In this document: piece after piece, positions 15,530-23,270 of the stretch | How positions within the stretch are numbered: position 1 is the stretch's first letter | Layout: the number at the start of each line of letters is the position of its first letter | Position numbers and translations under genes: made by a program | The notes under the pieces: model-generated | What the model was told of the DNA's origin: nothing | Seen by the model: the letters and a program-made list of their open reading frames with translations, nothing else | Database searches by the model: none | Assembly (NCBI RefSeq): GCF_000737785.1 | Contig: NZ_JPRO01000001.1 | Coordinates: forward strand, 124,001-188,000 | DNA: 64,000 nucleotides | From: Chryseobacterium luteum | GTDB taxonomy: Bacteria > Bacteroidota > Bacteroidia > Flavobacteriales > Weeksellaceae | Direction of reading: 5' to 3'

Positions 15530-17371
15530 CTATTGCTTTACTTCCACTATATTATCATCCATATTGACATCTGCGATTCTCTGGCTGAAATCTATTCCTA
15601 AAACGGATAGCTGGTTTTTTGTATAAGGGATGGTGAGCGTATATTCTTTCTGGGTCCAGGGCCAGTAAGGCATGGTCTTAAAATCACCGTAAATATCTTT
15701 CTCCTTCCATGTATGGGTCATATTTAAAGGAATCTGATAAGTAACGATCTTTTTATCGTTTGTCAGCACACTGAAATCAACAGGCATAGGAACCTGCCCG
15801 TTATTGACTAAAGTAATGGTTGTGGATTTTGCTTCGTATTTTACGTCTTTAATTCCGTAATCAATGGTTTTTGTTGTGTTGATCCAGTAGTTATGGAACC
15901 ATTTCAGGTCCATCCCTGAAACTTTCTGCGCAATATGAAGACAATCCCTGTCAGACGGGTGTTTCATGTGCCACTGGTCATAATATTGCTTTAAGGTTTC
16001 GGCAAGCTTTTGCTCACCCATGATGTAGCCTAGCTGAACAAGGTATAATTCACCTTTTACATAGGAAGCATAGGTATAAGCCGTTCCGTTATCGTGGTGA
16101 TCACCCAGCCATACAGCCGGTTCTTCAATTCCTTTTTTAATGAAATTCCTGTAAGCATTCACCGTATTGGCAAAGGGATTCGGGAGCTCTTCCGGAAACA
16201 GCTGATACATCACATAGCCTTCTGCGTAGCTTGTAAATCCTTCATCCATCCACGGACGTACCGATTCATTGGTTGCCAGCATCTGCTGATACCATGAGTG
16301 GGCGCCTTCATGAGCCATTAAGCCCATTAATCCTTTAATATCTTTGGCTTCACCCAGGATCATGGTACACATTCCGTATTCCATACCGCCATCGCCACCC
16401 TGGATAAATGCATAGGCAGGATATACATATTTCCCGAAATGGCTGTTCATCAGCTGGAAATATCTGGTAACATAAGACTGGGCTTCTTCCCAAACTTTTG
16501 TTTTGTCATTCTGCTGGTAAACTAAAAACACTTTGGGCCCTTCCGGAACATCAAAACTTTTTACAACATAGTTTCTGTCGGCACTCCATGCGAAATCCAA
16601 TATGTTTTTCGCGGTCCATCTCCATGTTGCTTTCTTATCTTTTTCGGCTTTGATTTTTGCATTGGTGTCATAGCCTTTAACTTCTGCCGGATTTTCAAGA
16701 ACACCGCCAGCCCCGATTACATAATCTTTGTTGATCCTGATTGTAACATCAAAATCCGAGAATGGCGCATGAAATTCTCTTCCGATATAGTCAAATGTAG
16801 CCCAGCCATCATAATCGTACTCTGCCATTTTCGGATACCATTGGGTCATGGTCATATCAACCCCTTCCCTGTTGTTTCTTCCGCTTCTTCTGATCTGCTG
16901 AGGAATCACCGCATCCCATTCCATTGTAAAGGTGGTTGTAGAATTAGGCTGAACAGGCTCCGCAAGATAGACTTTCATAATGGTTTCCTGAATTTCAAAT
17001 TTCAGATCTTTCCCGTTTTGTTTAAGCCAGTGAATATTTTGTGCTCCTTCCTCATTTTTAGGAATGGAAGCTAATCTTGAAATACCGTCTTTTTGCAATC
17101 TTGAGTCTCCGTTTTTACCTTGCCCTGCCACTCTCTGATCCATCATGGAATTGGGTTTGAAGGCATTCCAGTAAAGATGAAAATACACGACATTGAGTTC
17201 GTCCGGCGAGTTGTTGGTGTATTCTAAAGTCTGATTTCCCTGATAAGTAAATTTTTCCGCATTAACATCAATATCCATCTTATATTTTGCACTCTGCTGG
17301 TAATAAGCTCCCTGCTGTGCATGAAATTGAGAAATGATAAATGCAAACAGGATTGCAACCGATTTTTTCAT
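15530..17371 (-). CDS. Exported M1-family aminopeptidase (613 aa)
   Basis: Zinc aminopeptidase, exported by a signal peptide (MKKSVAILFAFIISQFHAQ). The zinc motif HEGAH lies at 354-358, and exactly 18 residues later E377 in DEGFTSYAEG completes the HExxH-X18-E gluzincin site of family M1. The exopeptidase signature is GGMEYGM near 328-334, in place of the classic GAMEN. An N-terminal beta domain binds the substrate N-terminus; the C-terminal part contains an ERAP1-like or beta-sandwich segment. The gene is single, and its role is probably peptide nutrition in the periplasm or outside the cell. Confidence 0.92.
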   Translation of the reverse strand: MKKSVAILFAFIISQFHAQQGAYYQQSAKYKMDIDVNAEKFTYQGNQTLEYTNNSPDELNVVYFHLYWNAFKPNSMMDQRVAGQGKNGDSRLQKDGISRLASIPKNEEGAQNIHWLKQNGKDLKFEIQETIMKVYLAEPVQPNSTTTFTMEWDAVIPQQIRRSGRNNREGVDMTMTQWYPKMAEYDYDGWATFDYIGREFHAPFSDFDVTIRINKDYVIGAGGVLENPAEVKGYDTNAKIKAEKDKKATWRWTAKNILDFAWSADRNYVVKSFDVPEGPKVFLVYQQNDKTKVWEEAQSYVTRYFQLMNSHFGKYVYPAYAFIQGGDGGMEYGMCTMILGEAKDIKGLMGLMAHEGAHSWYQQMLATNESVRPWMDEGFTSYAEGYVMYQLFPEELPNPFANTVNAYRNFIKKGIEEPAVWLGDHHDNGTAYTYASYVKGELYLVQLGYIMGEQKLAETLKQYYDQWHMKHPSDRDCLHIAQKVSGMDLKWFHNYWINTTKTIDYGIKDVKYEAKSTTITLVNNGQVPMPVDFSVLTNDKKIVTYQIPLNMTHTWKEKDIYGDFKTMPYWPWTQKEYTLTIPYTKNQLSVLGIDFSQRIADVNMDDNIVEVKQ

Positions 17372-17507
17372 TTATAATTTATTTTTTTTAAAGGTAGGTA
17401 ATTTATGTAAAAGCCTCAAATAGGGAACTATTTTACAGGCTCTACGATTTTTTAGATTGATTCTGATTCTGATTGTTAAGTTTCCTCTCAGATTTTGCAG
17501 GATATCT

Positions 17508-18143
17508 TTATTCTCTTTCGTATTTTTCTCCTATTGAGCTTAGATCCGCAAACAAATCGCTTGAGAAATCTTTAATAAAAATACTTTTTGCTGTTTTTTT
17601 ATTTCCTTTGAAACTTTCGAATTCGGCTCTATTAGTTTTCATACTGTAGAAATCATTATTTACCGTATAATCTCCTGTCAGCAAATTATATGTTTTATTA
17701 CAGTGTCCACCGGGAGTTCTGTAACTATATTCATAACCAATCAGTTGAATATCTTTCACTTTCTGATTAAATCTTAATTTTAAGCCATGTCCGTAAACGC
17801 CGGTTCCTTCCTGATAAACAAGAAATTCAAGGACATCATTTTTATATTTTAACGGGATAACAAAAACACCATTAAATACATCAAAATCAATATAGAAGGT
17901 CTTCTTCTTTGAAGAAAGATAGATGATTAAAAACTTTTTGGCAGCATGTAATTCGTAATCGGATTGATAAATTACAGTTATGATATCCTCTTTTTTATCC
18001 TTATCAAAATCTGCAACAATTCTTTTCATTTCTTTTCCGTTAGACGGGCTTTCTTTAAACTCCGAAAAGCCCTTTGGAATTTTGAACTGGGAAAAGCAGT
18101 AACAAGGCAGCAGTAATATGAAGAGAAAATATATTTTCATCAT
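17508..18143 (-). CDS. Exported protein of unknown function (211 aa)
   Basis: The signal peptide is MMKIYFLFILLLPCYCFSQ; the second Met is an equally possible start. The body is beta-rich with a short stretch IVADFDKDKKEDIITVIYQS near residues 42-61 that looks like a calcium-binding FG-GAP/VCBS-type loop (D-x-D-x-D-x-x-D), suggesting a small integrin-like repeat domain. No family can be assigned. It starts 13 bases after the end of the DinB-like gene on the same strand, so the two are probably transcribed together. Confidence 0.65.
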   Translation of the reverse strand: MMKIYFLFILLLPCYCFSQFKIPKGFSEFKESPSNGKEMKRIVADFDKDKKEDIITVIYQSDYELHAAKKFLIIYLSSKKKTFYIDFDVFNGVFVIPLKYKNDVLEFLVYQEGTGVYGHGLKLRFNQKVKDIQLIGYEYSYRTPGGHCNKTYNLLTGDYTVNNDFYSMKTNRAEFESFKGNKKTAKSIFIKDFSSDLFADLSSIGEKYERE

Positions 18144-18156
18144 TTATTTTAAATTA

Positions 18157-18624
18157 TTAATTGGCCAGAAGTTTTTTGATCAAAGTAACCTGTCCCAAGT
18201 GGTAATAGGCATGTTCGATCATTCCGTCGATATTCCTTCTGTAAGTTCCGTATTTTTCATCAACAAAAACTTCATCCATTTTAGGATCGGGCAGTTGTTC
18301 TAATAATGATGCCAATTTTTCAGAATCCTTCCAGAGTTTATTTAAAAGCGCCTCCCACTGTTCCTGAGACTCAATTGGCGGGAGGTCGAAGCTGTACTTA
18401 TCTCTTATTTCCAAATCGCCGCCTTCAAAAACATTGACCAATCCCGCGATGTAATAATCGATGTGATAGGTAAGCATAGCGATTGTGTTTAAAGGGCCAA
18501 CTTTTGTGACTGCCTGTTCCCAGGTGACGTCTTTAAGTTGATCTTTAAAATTGGTATTGGCAATCCAAAGCCCGTCAAGCAGGACTTCTCTGAATCTTTT
18601 GGCTAATTGTGAAGCTGAGCTCAT
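18157..18624 (-). CDS. DinB-like four-helix protein (155 aa)
   Basis: The sequence has the four-helix bundle pattern of the DinB/YfiT family. Candidate metal ligands are a His in the second helix (AMLTYHIDYYIAGLVNV) and two His near the end (MIEHAYYHLGQVTLIKKLL), matching the three-histidine site of the family. Members act as metal-dependent thiol transferases or have unknown functions. The length is typical. There is no signal peptide, so it is cytoplasmic. Confidence 0.82.
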   Translation of the reverse strand: MSSASQLAKRFREVLLDGLWIANTNFKDQLKDVTWEQAVTKVGPLNTIAMLTYHIDYYIAGLVNVFEGGDLEIRDKYSFDLPPIESQEQWEALLNKLWKDSEKLASLLEQLPDPKMDEVFVDEKYGTYRRNIDGMIEHAYYHLGQVTLIKKLLAN

Positions 18625-18689
18625 TGTGTTAATTTATGTTTCTAAAGATAATTATTTTTTACCACGGTCGATTGGCGGATGCTGCAGAT

Positions 18690-18780
18690 TTATTGAACCA
18701 CAAATGCATAAATAAAAGCACAATTTTAAACACTAACCAATTCGTGGTATTTGTGAAAATATGGTATTCGTGTTTCAAAA
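18690..18780. repeat. Possible decayed dispersed repeat
   Basis: The sequence AACCACAAATGCATAAAT is followed by ATTCGTGGTATTTGTGAAA and ATTCGTG. This resembles short intergenic repeats common in Bacteroidota genomes built from ACCACAAA and TTCGTG words in opposite orientation. It lies in the 211-base gap between the DinB-like gene and the terminator of the next gene. It needs a genome-wide comparison. Confidence 0.3.
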
Positions 18781-18783
18781 CAA

Positions 18784-18816
18784 AAAACCTCAAATGTAAA
18801 ATACACCTGAGGTTTC
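18784..18816 (-). terminator. Terminator of the 563-aa gene
   Basis: On the minus strand AAACCTCA / TGAGGTTT form a hairpin followed by T residues, 20 bases after the stop codon at 18836. Confidence 0.7.
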
Positions 18817-18835
18817 CATATGATTTAAAATCAAA

Positions 18836-20527
18836 TTATTTTTTAGCCGGAATTTCTTTTTTTCCGCTGCTTAAAATCTTTTCAAGGATTCTTAAAGTGA
18901 TCAGATAGGTAGGCTTCACTCCTGTAAGACCCAAGCCTCCTGAAGAAAGTGTACTTCCTGTTTCCAATGGATTATCTGAAGCATAATACGCATAACATAC
19001 AAACAGATCCGGGGCAATATGATGCCTGATTTTAGAAGCTACCTGAATGGCTTTCTGGTAATGCGCTCCTTCCATTTCAAGACCGATTGCTTTCCATGAA
19101 GTGTTCATGAAGTAAGAAAGAATATCCCTGTTTTGAAGCGAAGTTCCTAAAACGGTAATCATCGGGCCTTCAAATGCCTTTAATTCATCATCTTTAAAGT
19201 CATCCAGTTTTAAGGCATTTTCAAAAGGATAGTTATCTGCTGTCCCTTCAAAAATATGGGCAGTAGGAATCATGATATCTCCTTTTCCTCCGGCAAGAAT
19301 TCCTGCTTTACCCATGATGGAAACGGATTTCACTTTCATCATATAAACCTCTCCTGTGTGTTCGAAAGGTCTCAGTAGTTCATCCATTACCTCAAAGGCC
19401 TGCTCTCCGAAAGCATAGTCGAAAACCATGATCACATCGTCTCCGCTGTATTTTATACCGTTGAACGGAGTATTTTTAAGATTTGTTTTGCTTAAATCAA
19501 TGATCTGAACATCTATATTACTTCCGCTCTTATCATTAATATAGATCAACCCTTCCTCCAAAGCATATTTGGAAACTTTGTCGCGAAGTTCTTTTTTATC
19601 AGAAATATCACCGTAAAGCTTATAGTCTACTTCTTTATTGTCTTTTTTCTTTAAAGCATCATTTCCATACAGCATATTTTTCACGGAGTGCATATTGGCA
19701 GAAATAATGTGCAGTGGACGCATGTGAAGGTCGTTTTCAAATAAAACTTCTTTCACTTTGTTGGCCCATTTTTCACCAAAATAGTGATGCCCTACTCTTT
19801 CCTTTAATATAGCACTGAAATGAATTTCTCTTTCTCTCGTCTGTTTTGCATCTTCCAGACTTACTTTTCCTAAGTTGTAGATGATTTTAAATAAACGGTC
19901 AGGATTATCATCGTCCCCGAAAGCATTGTAAGCGTTAAGGGTTTCTTCAAAAGTTCTTCCTATTAAAGAAGACAAATGAATAAGAGCAACCTCTTTTTCT
20001 TTTCTGCTGAATTTCTTCTCCCCTTTTACTACTTCTTCGATAATTTTAAAAGCACGCGTCGGTTTCCAGTTTTCATCCTGAATGAAAGCCAGGTTTCTCA
20101 CTTTATCCGCTTCTATAAATAAAAATGTTAAGTGGGTAAGAATATCATAAATTTCAGAACGGCCCAAAAGAACTTCAATATTCATCTGGTGTTCATCTAT
20201 CCGGTAACAGTTTCTTCTTCTCTTTTTAGGTACAATGGGTTCGAAACTTCCTTTATCAAAACCTTCATCCGATGTAAGATGAATAAAAGCACATTCTTCA
20301 ATTCCTTCCGGAAGTCTGTCTAAAACGTACATCAAACCATCCAGCTCCATTTTGTTAGGAATATTCATGGTTCCATAAATCTCCGGATTGATCGTCTTTA
20401 ACAAACTTCTGATACTTTCTCCAGAAACACCGGCAGGTTTAAAAAAACCTCTGTAAAAGAGGTGTCTCATAGAAATATACAATCTTTCGATTGCTTCCGT
20501 TGTTTCTCTAGCTCTAGAATTTGTCAT
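18836..20527 (-). CDS. Conserved protein of Bacteroidota, nucleoside-phosphorylase-like C-terminus (563 aa; possibly DUF6909)
   Basis: The frame is open to 20566, but MTNSRARETTEAIERLY from the ATG at 20527 is the more natural start. The first 350 residues are helical and have no domain I can name. From about residue 370 the pattern is that of purine nucleoside phosphorylase/MTA nucleosidase proteins: SVSIMGKAGILAGGKGDIMI, ITVLGTSLQNRDILSYF and above all IGLEMEGAHYQKAI, matching the V-x-M-E-x-A nucleoside-binding motif. I believe this family is listed as DUF6909 in flavobacteria, but that is from memory. It may bind or cleave a nucleoside or nucleotide; the large N-terminal domain is unexplained. 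Confidence 0.75.
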   Translation of the reverse strand: MTNSRARETTEAIERLYISMRHLFYRGFFKPAGVSGESIRSLLKTINPEIYGTMNIPNKMELDGLMYVLDRLPEGIEECAFIHLTSDEGFDKGSFEPIVPKKRRRNCYRIDEHQMNIEVLLGRSEIYDILTHLTFLFIEADKVRNLAFIQDENWKPTRAFKIIEEVVKGEKKFSRKEKEVALIHLSSLIGRTFEETLNAYNAFGDDDNPDRLFKIIYNLGKVSLEDAKQTREREIHFSAILKERVGHHYFGEKWANKVKEVLFENDLHMRPLHIISANMHSVKNMLYGNDALKKKDNKEVDYKLYGDISDKKELRDKVSKYALEEGLIYINDKSGSNIDVQIIDLSKTNLKNTPFNGIKYSGDDVIMVFDYAFGEQAFEVMDELLRPFEHTGEVYMMKVKSVSIMGKAGILAGGKGDIMIPTAHIFEGTADNYPFENALKLDDFKDDELKAFEGPMITVLGTSLQNRDILSYFMNTSWKAIGLEMEGAHYQKAIQVASKIRHHIAPDLFVCYAYYASDNPLETGSTLSSGGLGLTGVKPTYLITLRILEKILSSGKKEIPAKK

Positions 20528-20622
20528 AAAATAAATTTCACACAAATATACAAAATCTTCGCTCAACTTATTTTAAGTATCTTTTAACAAGTTGTTTGAC
20601 GATACGTTTAATTATTTTTTAT

Positions 20623-20639
20623 ACGTCAAGTTTTGACGT
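20623..20639. promoter_or_regulatory. Perfect palindrome, candidate operator
   Basis: ACGTCAA / TTGACGT are seven-base inverted arms around GTT. The site ends 10 bases before the TAGTTTTG element at 20650-20657, where the -33 region would be, so a bound protein would block transcription of the 454-aa gene. A related half, GACGATACGT, occurs at 20598-20607. Confidence 0.5.
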
Positions 20640-20649
20640 GATCAAGGGT

Positions 20650-20657
20650 TAGTTTTG
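20650..20657 (+). promoter_or_regulatory. Promoter -7 element (TAGTTTTG)
   Basis: Fits the Bacteroidota consensus TAnnTTTG. It lies 30 bases before the ATG at 20688, which is a normal leader length. Confidence 0.5.
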
Positions 20658-20687
20658 TTTTAAACATTAACAAATAACTTTTCACAA

Positions 20688-22052
20688 ATGAGCTACCCAA
20701 TAAGATTAGGATTAAACACCCAATATCCTTCAATGAAAGTTTCAAATCTTGCCAATCAAGATGCATTACTAAAAAGAGAAAGAGACGAAGGTAATGTTGG
20801 TTTTTTTCTCAATAAAACGGAACTGAATACTGTAAAAACTCTTTTCCAGATTAGAAATGCAATTTATTACAGAAAATTAATAAAACCAGTTCAACTATCA
20901 GATTACTCGACAGACATATTTCCGAAAGAGCGTGTTTTTATTGCCGGGAAAATTTTTCCTGTTATCAATATTCTATTTAAATATGCTGATGTAAGAAGTG
21001 TAGAAGAAAATATAAATCCAACAATTATTGAGATGGTTGAAGGTGCATCAAAAGTTAAATATTATGATTCCAACATTCATAATTCGAAATTTATAGGTAT
21101 AGATGGAGGAAAAATCCGCATACTGCTGCCTAAAAATTATGGAAGTATAAATTTCCCCCAACTTATGTTTGATTTTCTGACCAATAAGAACTCTATAGAT
21201 AAATATATTGGAGGAGAATTTCATGATTATGATACTTATAAATTAGCTCTTAGAAATAAAGCAATCAAACTTGATGATTGGAAAGGGCAAGACGTATCGT
21301 GGCTAACAAAAGACAGGGATACTAATTCAGATCGATGGAGAAGGGGCTACTCCTATATTATTCAAAACAAAATACAAGGGAGAATGGCTCCTTTTAAGCA
21401 AATTTATGACTTCTATAATGCTGTTGACTGGTATATCACAAATGTTTACAAACATGAAGTAAGATGGTGTAAAGGTGCAAAAAGACTAGTATTAGCTTTT
21501 TCAGAAAGTGTGTTTTGGGGAAATACAGGAAGTTTAGAAGGGGGCTCCAATGTAATTGACAATGATGTGGAAACAATATTAAATGAATTGAATTTAGGGA
21601 TTTGTGACTATGCTATTACAAAATTTCATGAATTAATGTATGGGAAATATTCAAAAAAACCATTAAAAGGAGATGATGCTTATAATTGGGATGTAACTTT
21701 TATAATACATGAACAACAAGTAGTAGCTCCACCAATCTATAAAAAAACTACTAGTAGTACTATCAAAAAATATCAAGATATGGCAGATAAAGATCCTAAA
21801 AGTATGATGGGAGCAGGATCTCAAATAATAAGCCAATTTAATGACATCCTGCCTGCTTTTGATAATTTCAACCCTCCTGCAAAAGTTACAGATGATTTAT
21901 TTAGAACAGATTTACCATTACTTATGCTATATTTAGATAAGCACAAAATTAATAAAACTAAGGTGTCAGCATCGTTAAAAAATTATTTAACTTTGGATGG
22001 ACATGTAAATGATGAGTGCAAAAAAATAATTAAAGATTATGTTGTTAAATAA
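20688..22052 (+). CDS. Protein of unknown function in an AT-rich island (454 aa)
   Basis: No known domain, signal peptide or membrane segment is seen. The first 120 residues contain many charged and aromatic residues; the middle (WLTKDRDTNSDRWRRGYSYI near 205-224 and WYITNVYKHEVRWCKGAKR near 247-265) is basic and Trp-rich. A long helical tail follows. The next gene, a membrane protein, overlaps it by 14 bases. Base composition is far more AT-rich than the flanking core genes, which points to transfer. The set of a soluble protein, an overlapping small membrane protein and an exported protein is compatible with a toxin and its immunity proteins, but nothing in the sequence proves it. Confidence 0.6.
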   Translation: MSYPIRLGLNTQYPSMKVSNLANQDALLKRERDEGNVGFFLNKTELNTVKTLFQIRNAIYYRKLIKPVQLSDYSTDIFPKERVFIAGKIFPVINILFKYADVRSVEENINPTIIEMVEGASKVKYYDSNIHNSKFIGIDGGKIRILLPKNYGSINFPQLMFDFLTNKNSIDKYIGGEFHDYDTYKLALRNKAIKLDDWKGQDVSWLTKDRDTNSDRWRRGYSYIIQNKIQGRMAPFKQIYDFYNAVDWYITNVYKHEVRWCKGAKRLVLAFSESVFWGNTGSLEGGSNVIDNDVETILNELNLGICDYAITKFHELMYGKYSKKPLKGDDAYNWDVTFIIHEQQVVAPPIYKKTTSSTIKKYQDMADKDPKSMMGAGSQIISQFNDILPAFDNFNPPAKVTDDLFRTDLPLLMLYLDKHKINKTKVSASLKNYLTLDGHVNDECKKIIKDYVVK

Positions 22053-22473
22053 AACATCTAAGATAATTGACCCTAAATTATTAAAAATTTGGGGTCTTCA
22101 TTTATTAATATTTTATCCTATTTGTAGTTTTTTGGAAGATAATTTAGAGGTTAACACTTTAGATTTTAAATCCCATATTGACCCAGAATTTTGGAAGACA
22201 TCTTTATTTTCACCGATAAATGCTCTTTGGGGCTTTTGGGAAAAATTTCCCTTTTTTATTTTTATGGCTTTGGGAATAAATATAATTTTTAATCGGTTTA
22301 GTAAAAATAAAATTTTTATAAATTATATATTTAGTTTAATTGTTTCATACCTTATAGTTTATTTTATTCACCCTTATAAAGGCGGTATTTTTTTCTATAT
22401 AATTCCAAGTTTAATAATTACAATTATTATTCAGATGCTTATTTTCAAAAAAGAAATTTTTAATAATCAATAA
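22039..22473 (+). CDS. Small membrane protein (144 aa) overlapping the 454-aa gene
   Basis: Three or four hydrophobic segments are visible: WGLHLLIFYPICSFL near 18-32, FPFFIFMALGINIIF near 70-85, INYIFSLIVSYLIVYF near 93-109 and IFFYIIPSLIITIIIQMLIF near 116-135. It is therefore an inner-membrane protein. The start lies inside the previous gene (14-base overlap), which implies translational coupling. No family is recognised. Proteins of this shape often act as immunity proteins against membrane- or periplasm-acting toxins; this is inference. It is extremely rich in A/T-coded residues (Ile, Phe, Lys, Asn). Confidence 0.55.
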   Translation: MLLNKTSKIIDPKLLKIWGLHLLIFYPICSFLEDNLEVNTLDFKSHIDPEFWKTSLFSPINALWGFWEKFPFFIFMALGINIIFNRFSKNKIFINYIFSLIVSYLIVYFIHPYKGGIFFYIIPSLIITIIIQMLIFKKEIFNNQ

Positions 22474-22520
22474 GCTGTAAAAGCCTCTTTTATCTCAATC
22501 TTTGTAAACTCCGTACAACC

Positions 22521-23099
22521 ATGAAAGCTATCATAATTTTTATTTTTTTATTTACTAATTTATTTTCTCAAAATAAATTTGATTATTTTGATATGGAATT
22601 GGAAATAAAGGGAAGAGAGAATCATGGAGATGTAAAATGCGACACATTATATTACTTAAAAAACATTGATGAAAACACCATTAATGAAACAATAAAAGCG
22701 TTGAATAAATATAGTAGATTTAAGCTAAAAAAAGGCAATGGGTACTTGAAAATAACACAAAACGAAAAGAAATATCTTATATCAGAATTAGAAAAATTAA
22801 ACCACTTTGAATGGGATGACAATTTATTTAATAAATCTAAGGCTGTTCAAATAAAAGATTTCAATAAAGTATTTCATATTACAAATAATTTAAAAAACGA
22901 GGAACAAATAAAAATGTGTTCCATGATCTATACTTTTTCAAAGCCCATATACTTCAGAAACAATGAACTTTGTTTAATATTATATCAGGAAAATCATTCA
23001 GCCGAAGAAGCTTTTATTAATTTTAATGTTTATAAAGTATCGGATACACACATTCCAACCGAAGAATATGCTTCAATTTTCTTTATATATAAACATTAG
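22521..23099 (+). CDS. Exported protein of unknown function (192 aa)
   Basis: The signal peptide is MKAIIIFIFLFTNLFSQ. The body is mixed helix and strand with no recognised domain. Three cysteines (residues 39, 133 and about 153) could form a disulfide in the periplasm. It follows the membrane protein by 47 bases in the same direction and shares the high A/T content of the island, so it was probably acquired with it. A third component of the same system, or an unrelated passenger, are both possible. Confidence 0.6.
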   Translation: MKAIIIFIFLFTNLFSQNKFDYFDMELEIKGRENHGDVKCDTLYYLKNIDENTINETIKALNKYSRFKLKKGNGYLKITQNEKKYLISELEKLNHFEWDDNLFNKSKAVQIKDFNKVFHITNNLKNEEQIKMCSMIYTFSKPIYFRNNELCLILYQENHSAEEAFINFNVYKVSDTHIPTEEYASIFFIYKH

Positions 23100-23240
23100 A
23101 ATAATTGCACAATCCAAAAACTTCAAACTTTAAACCAGACCACCCTTATCAAAAGTCATATCACAGTTTAAGATTTAGTTAAATTTCAAACATACCCCTA
23201 TATTTTTCAGGGCAAAATTATTTTCAATTCATTTTTTTTG

Positions 23241-23248
23241 TAAATTTG
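23241..23248 (+). promoter_or_regulatory. Promoter -7 element of glutamine synthetase gene
   Basis: TAAATTTG matches TAnnTTTG exactly, follows a T-rich stretch ending in TTTTTTTTG, and lies 22 bases before the ATG at 23271. Confidence 0.6.
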
Positions 23249-23270
23249 CCCTGTAAAAATTAACCTTATT

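Noticed and set aside
15420..15626. 68-codon frame on the plus strand
   Set aside because: It runs through a terminator hairpin and into the end of the aminopeptidase gene on the other strand.
18636..18908. 90-codon frame on the plus strand
   Set aside because: It crosses an intergenic repeat, a terminator and the end of the opposite-strand gene; composition is not protein-like.
20528..20566. 13-codon extension of the 563-residue protein
   Set aside because: MSEDFVYLCEIYF is not needed and reads like leader sequence; the ATG at 20527 starts the conserved-looking part.
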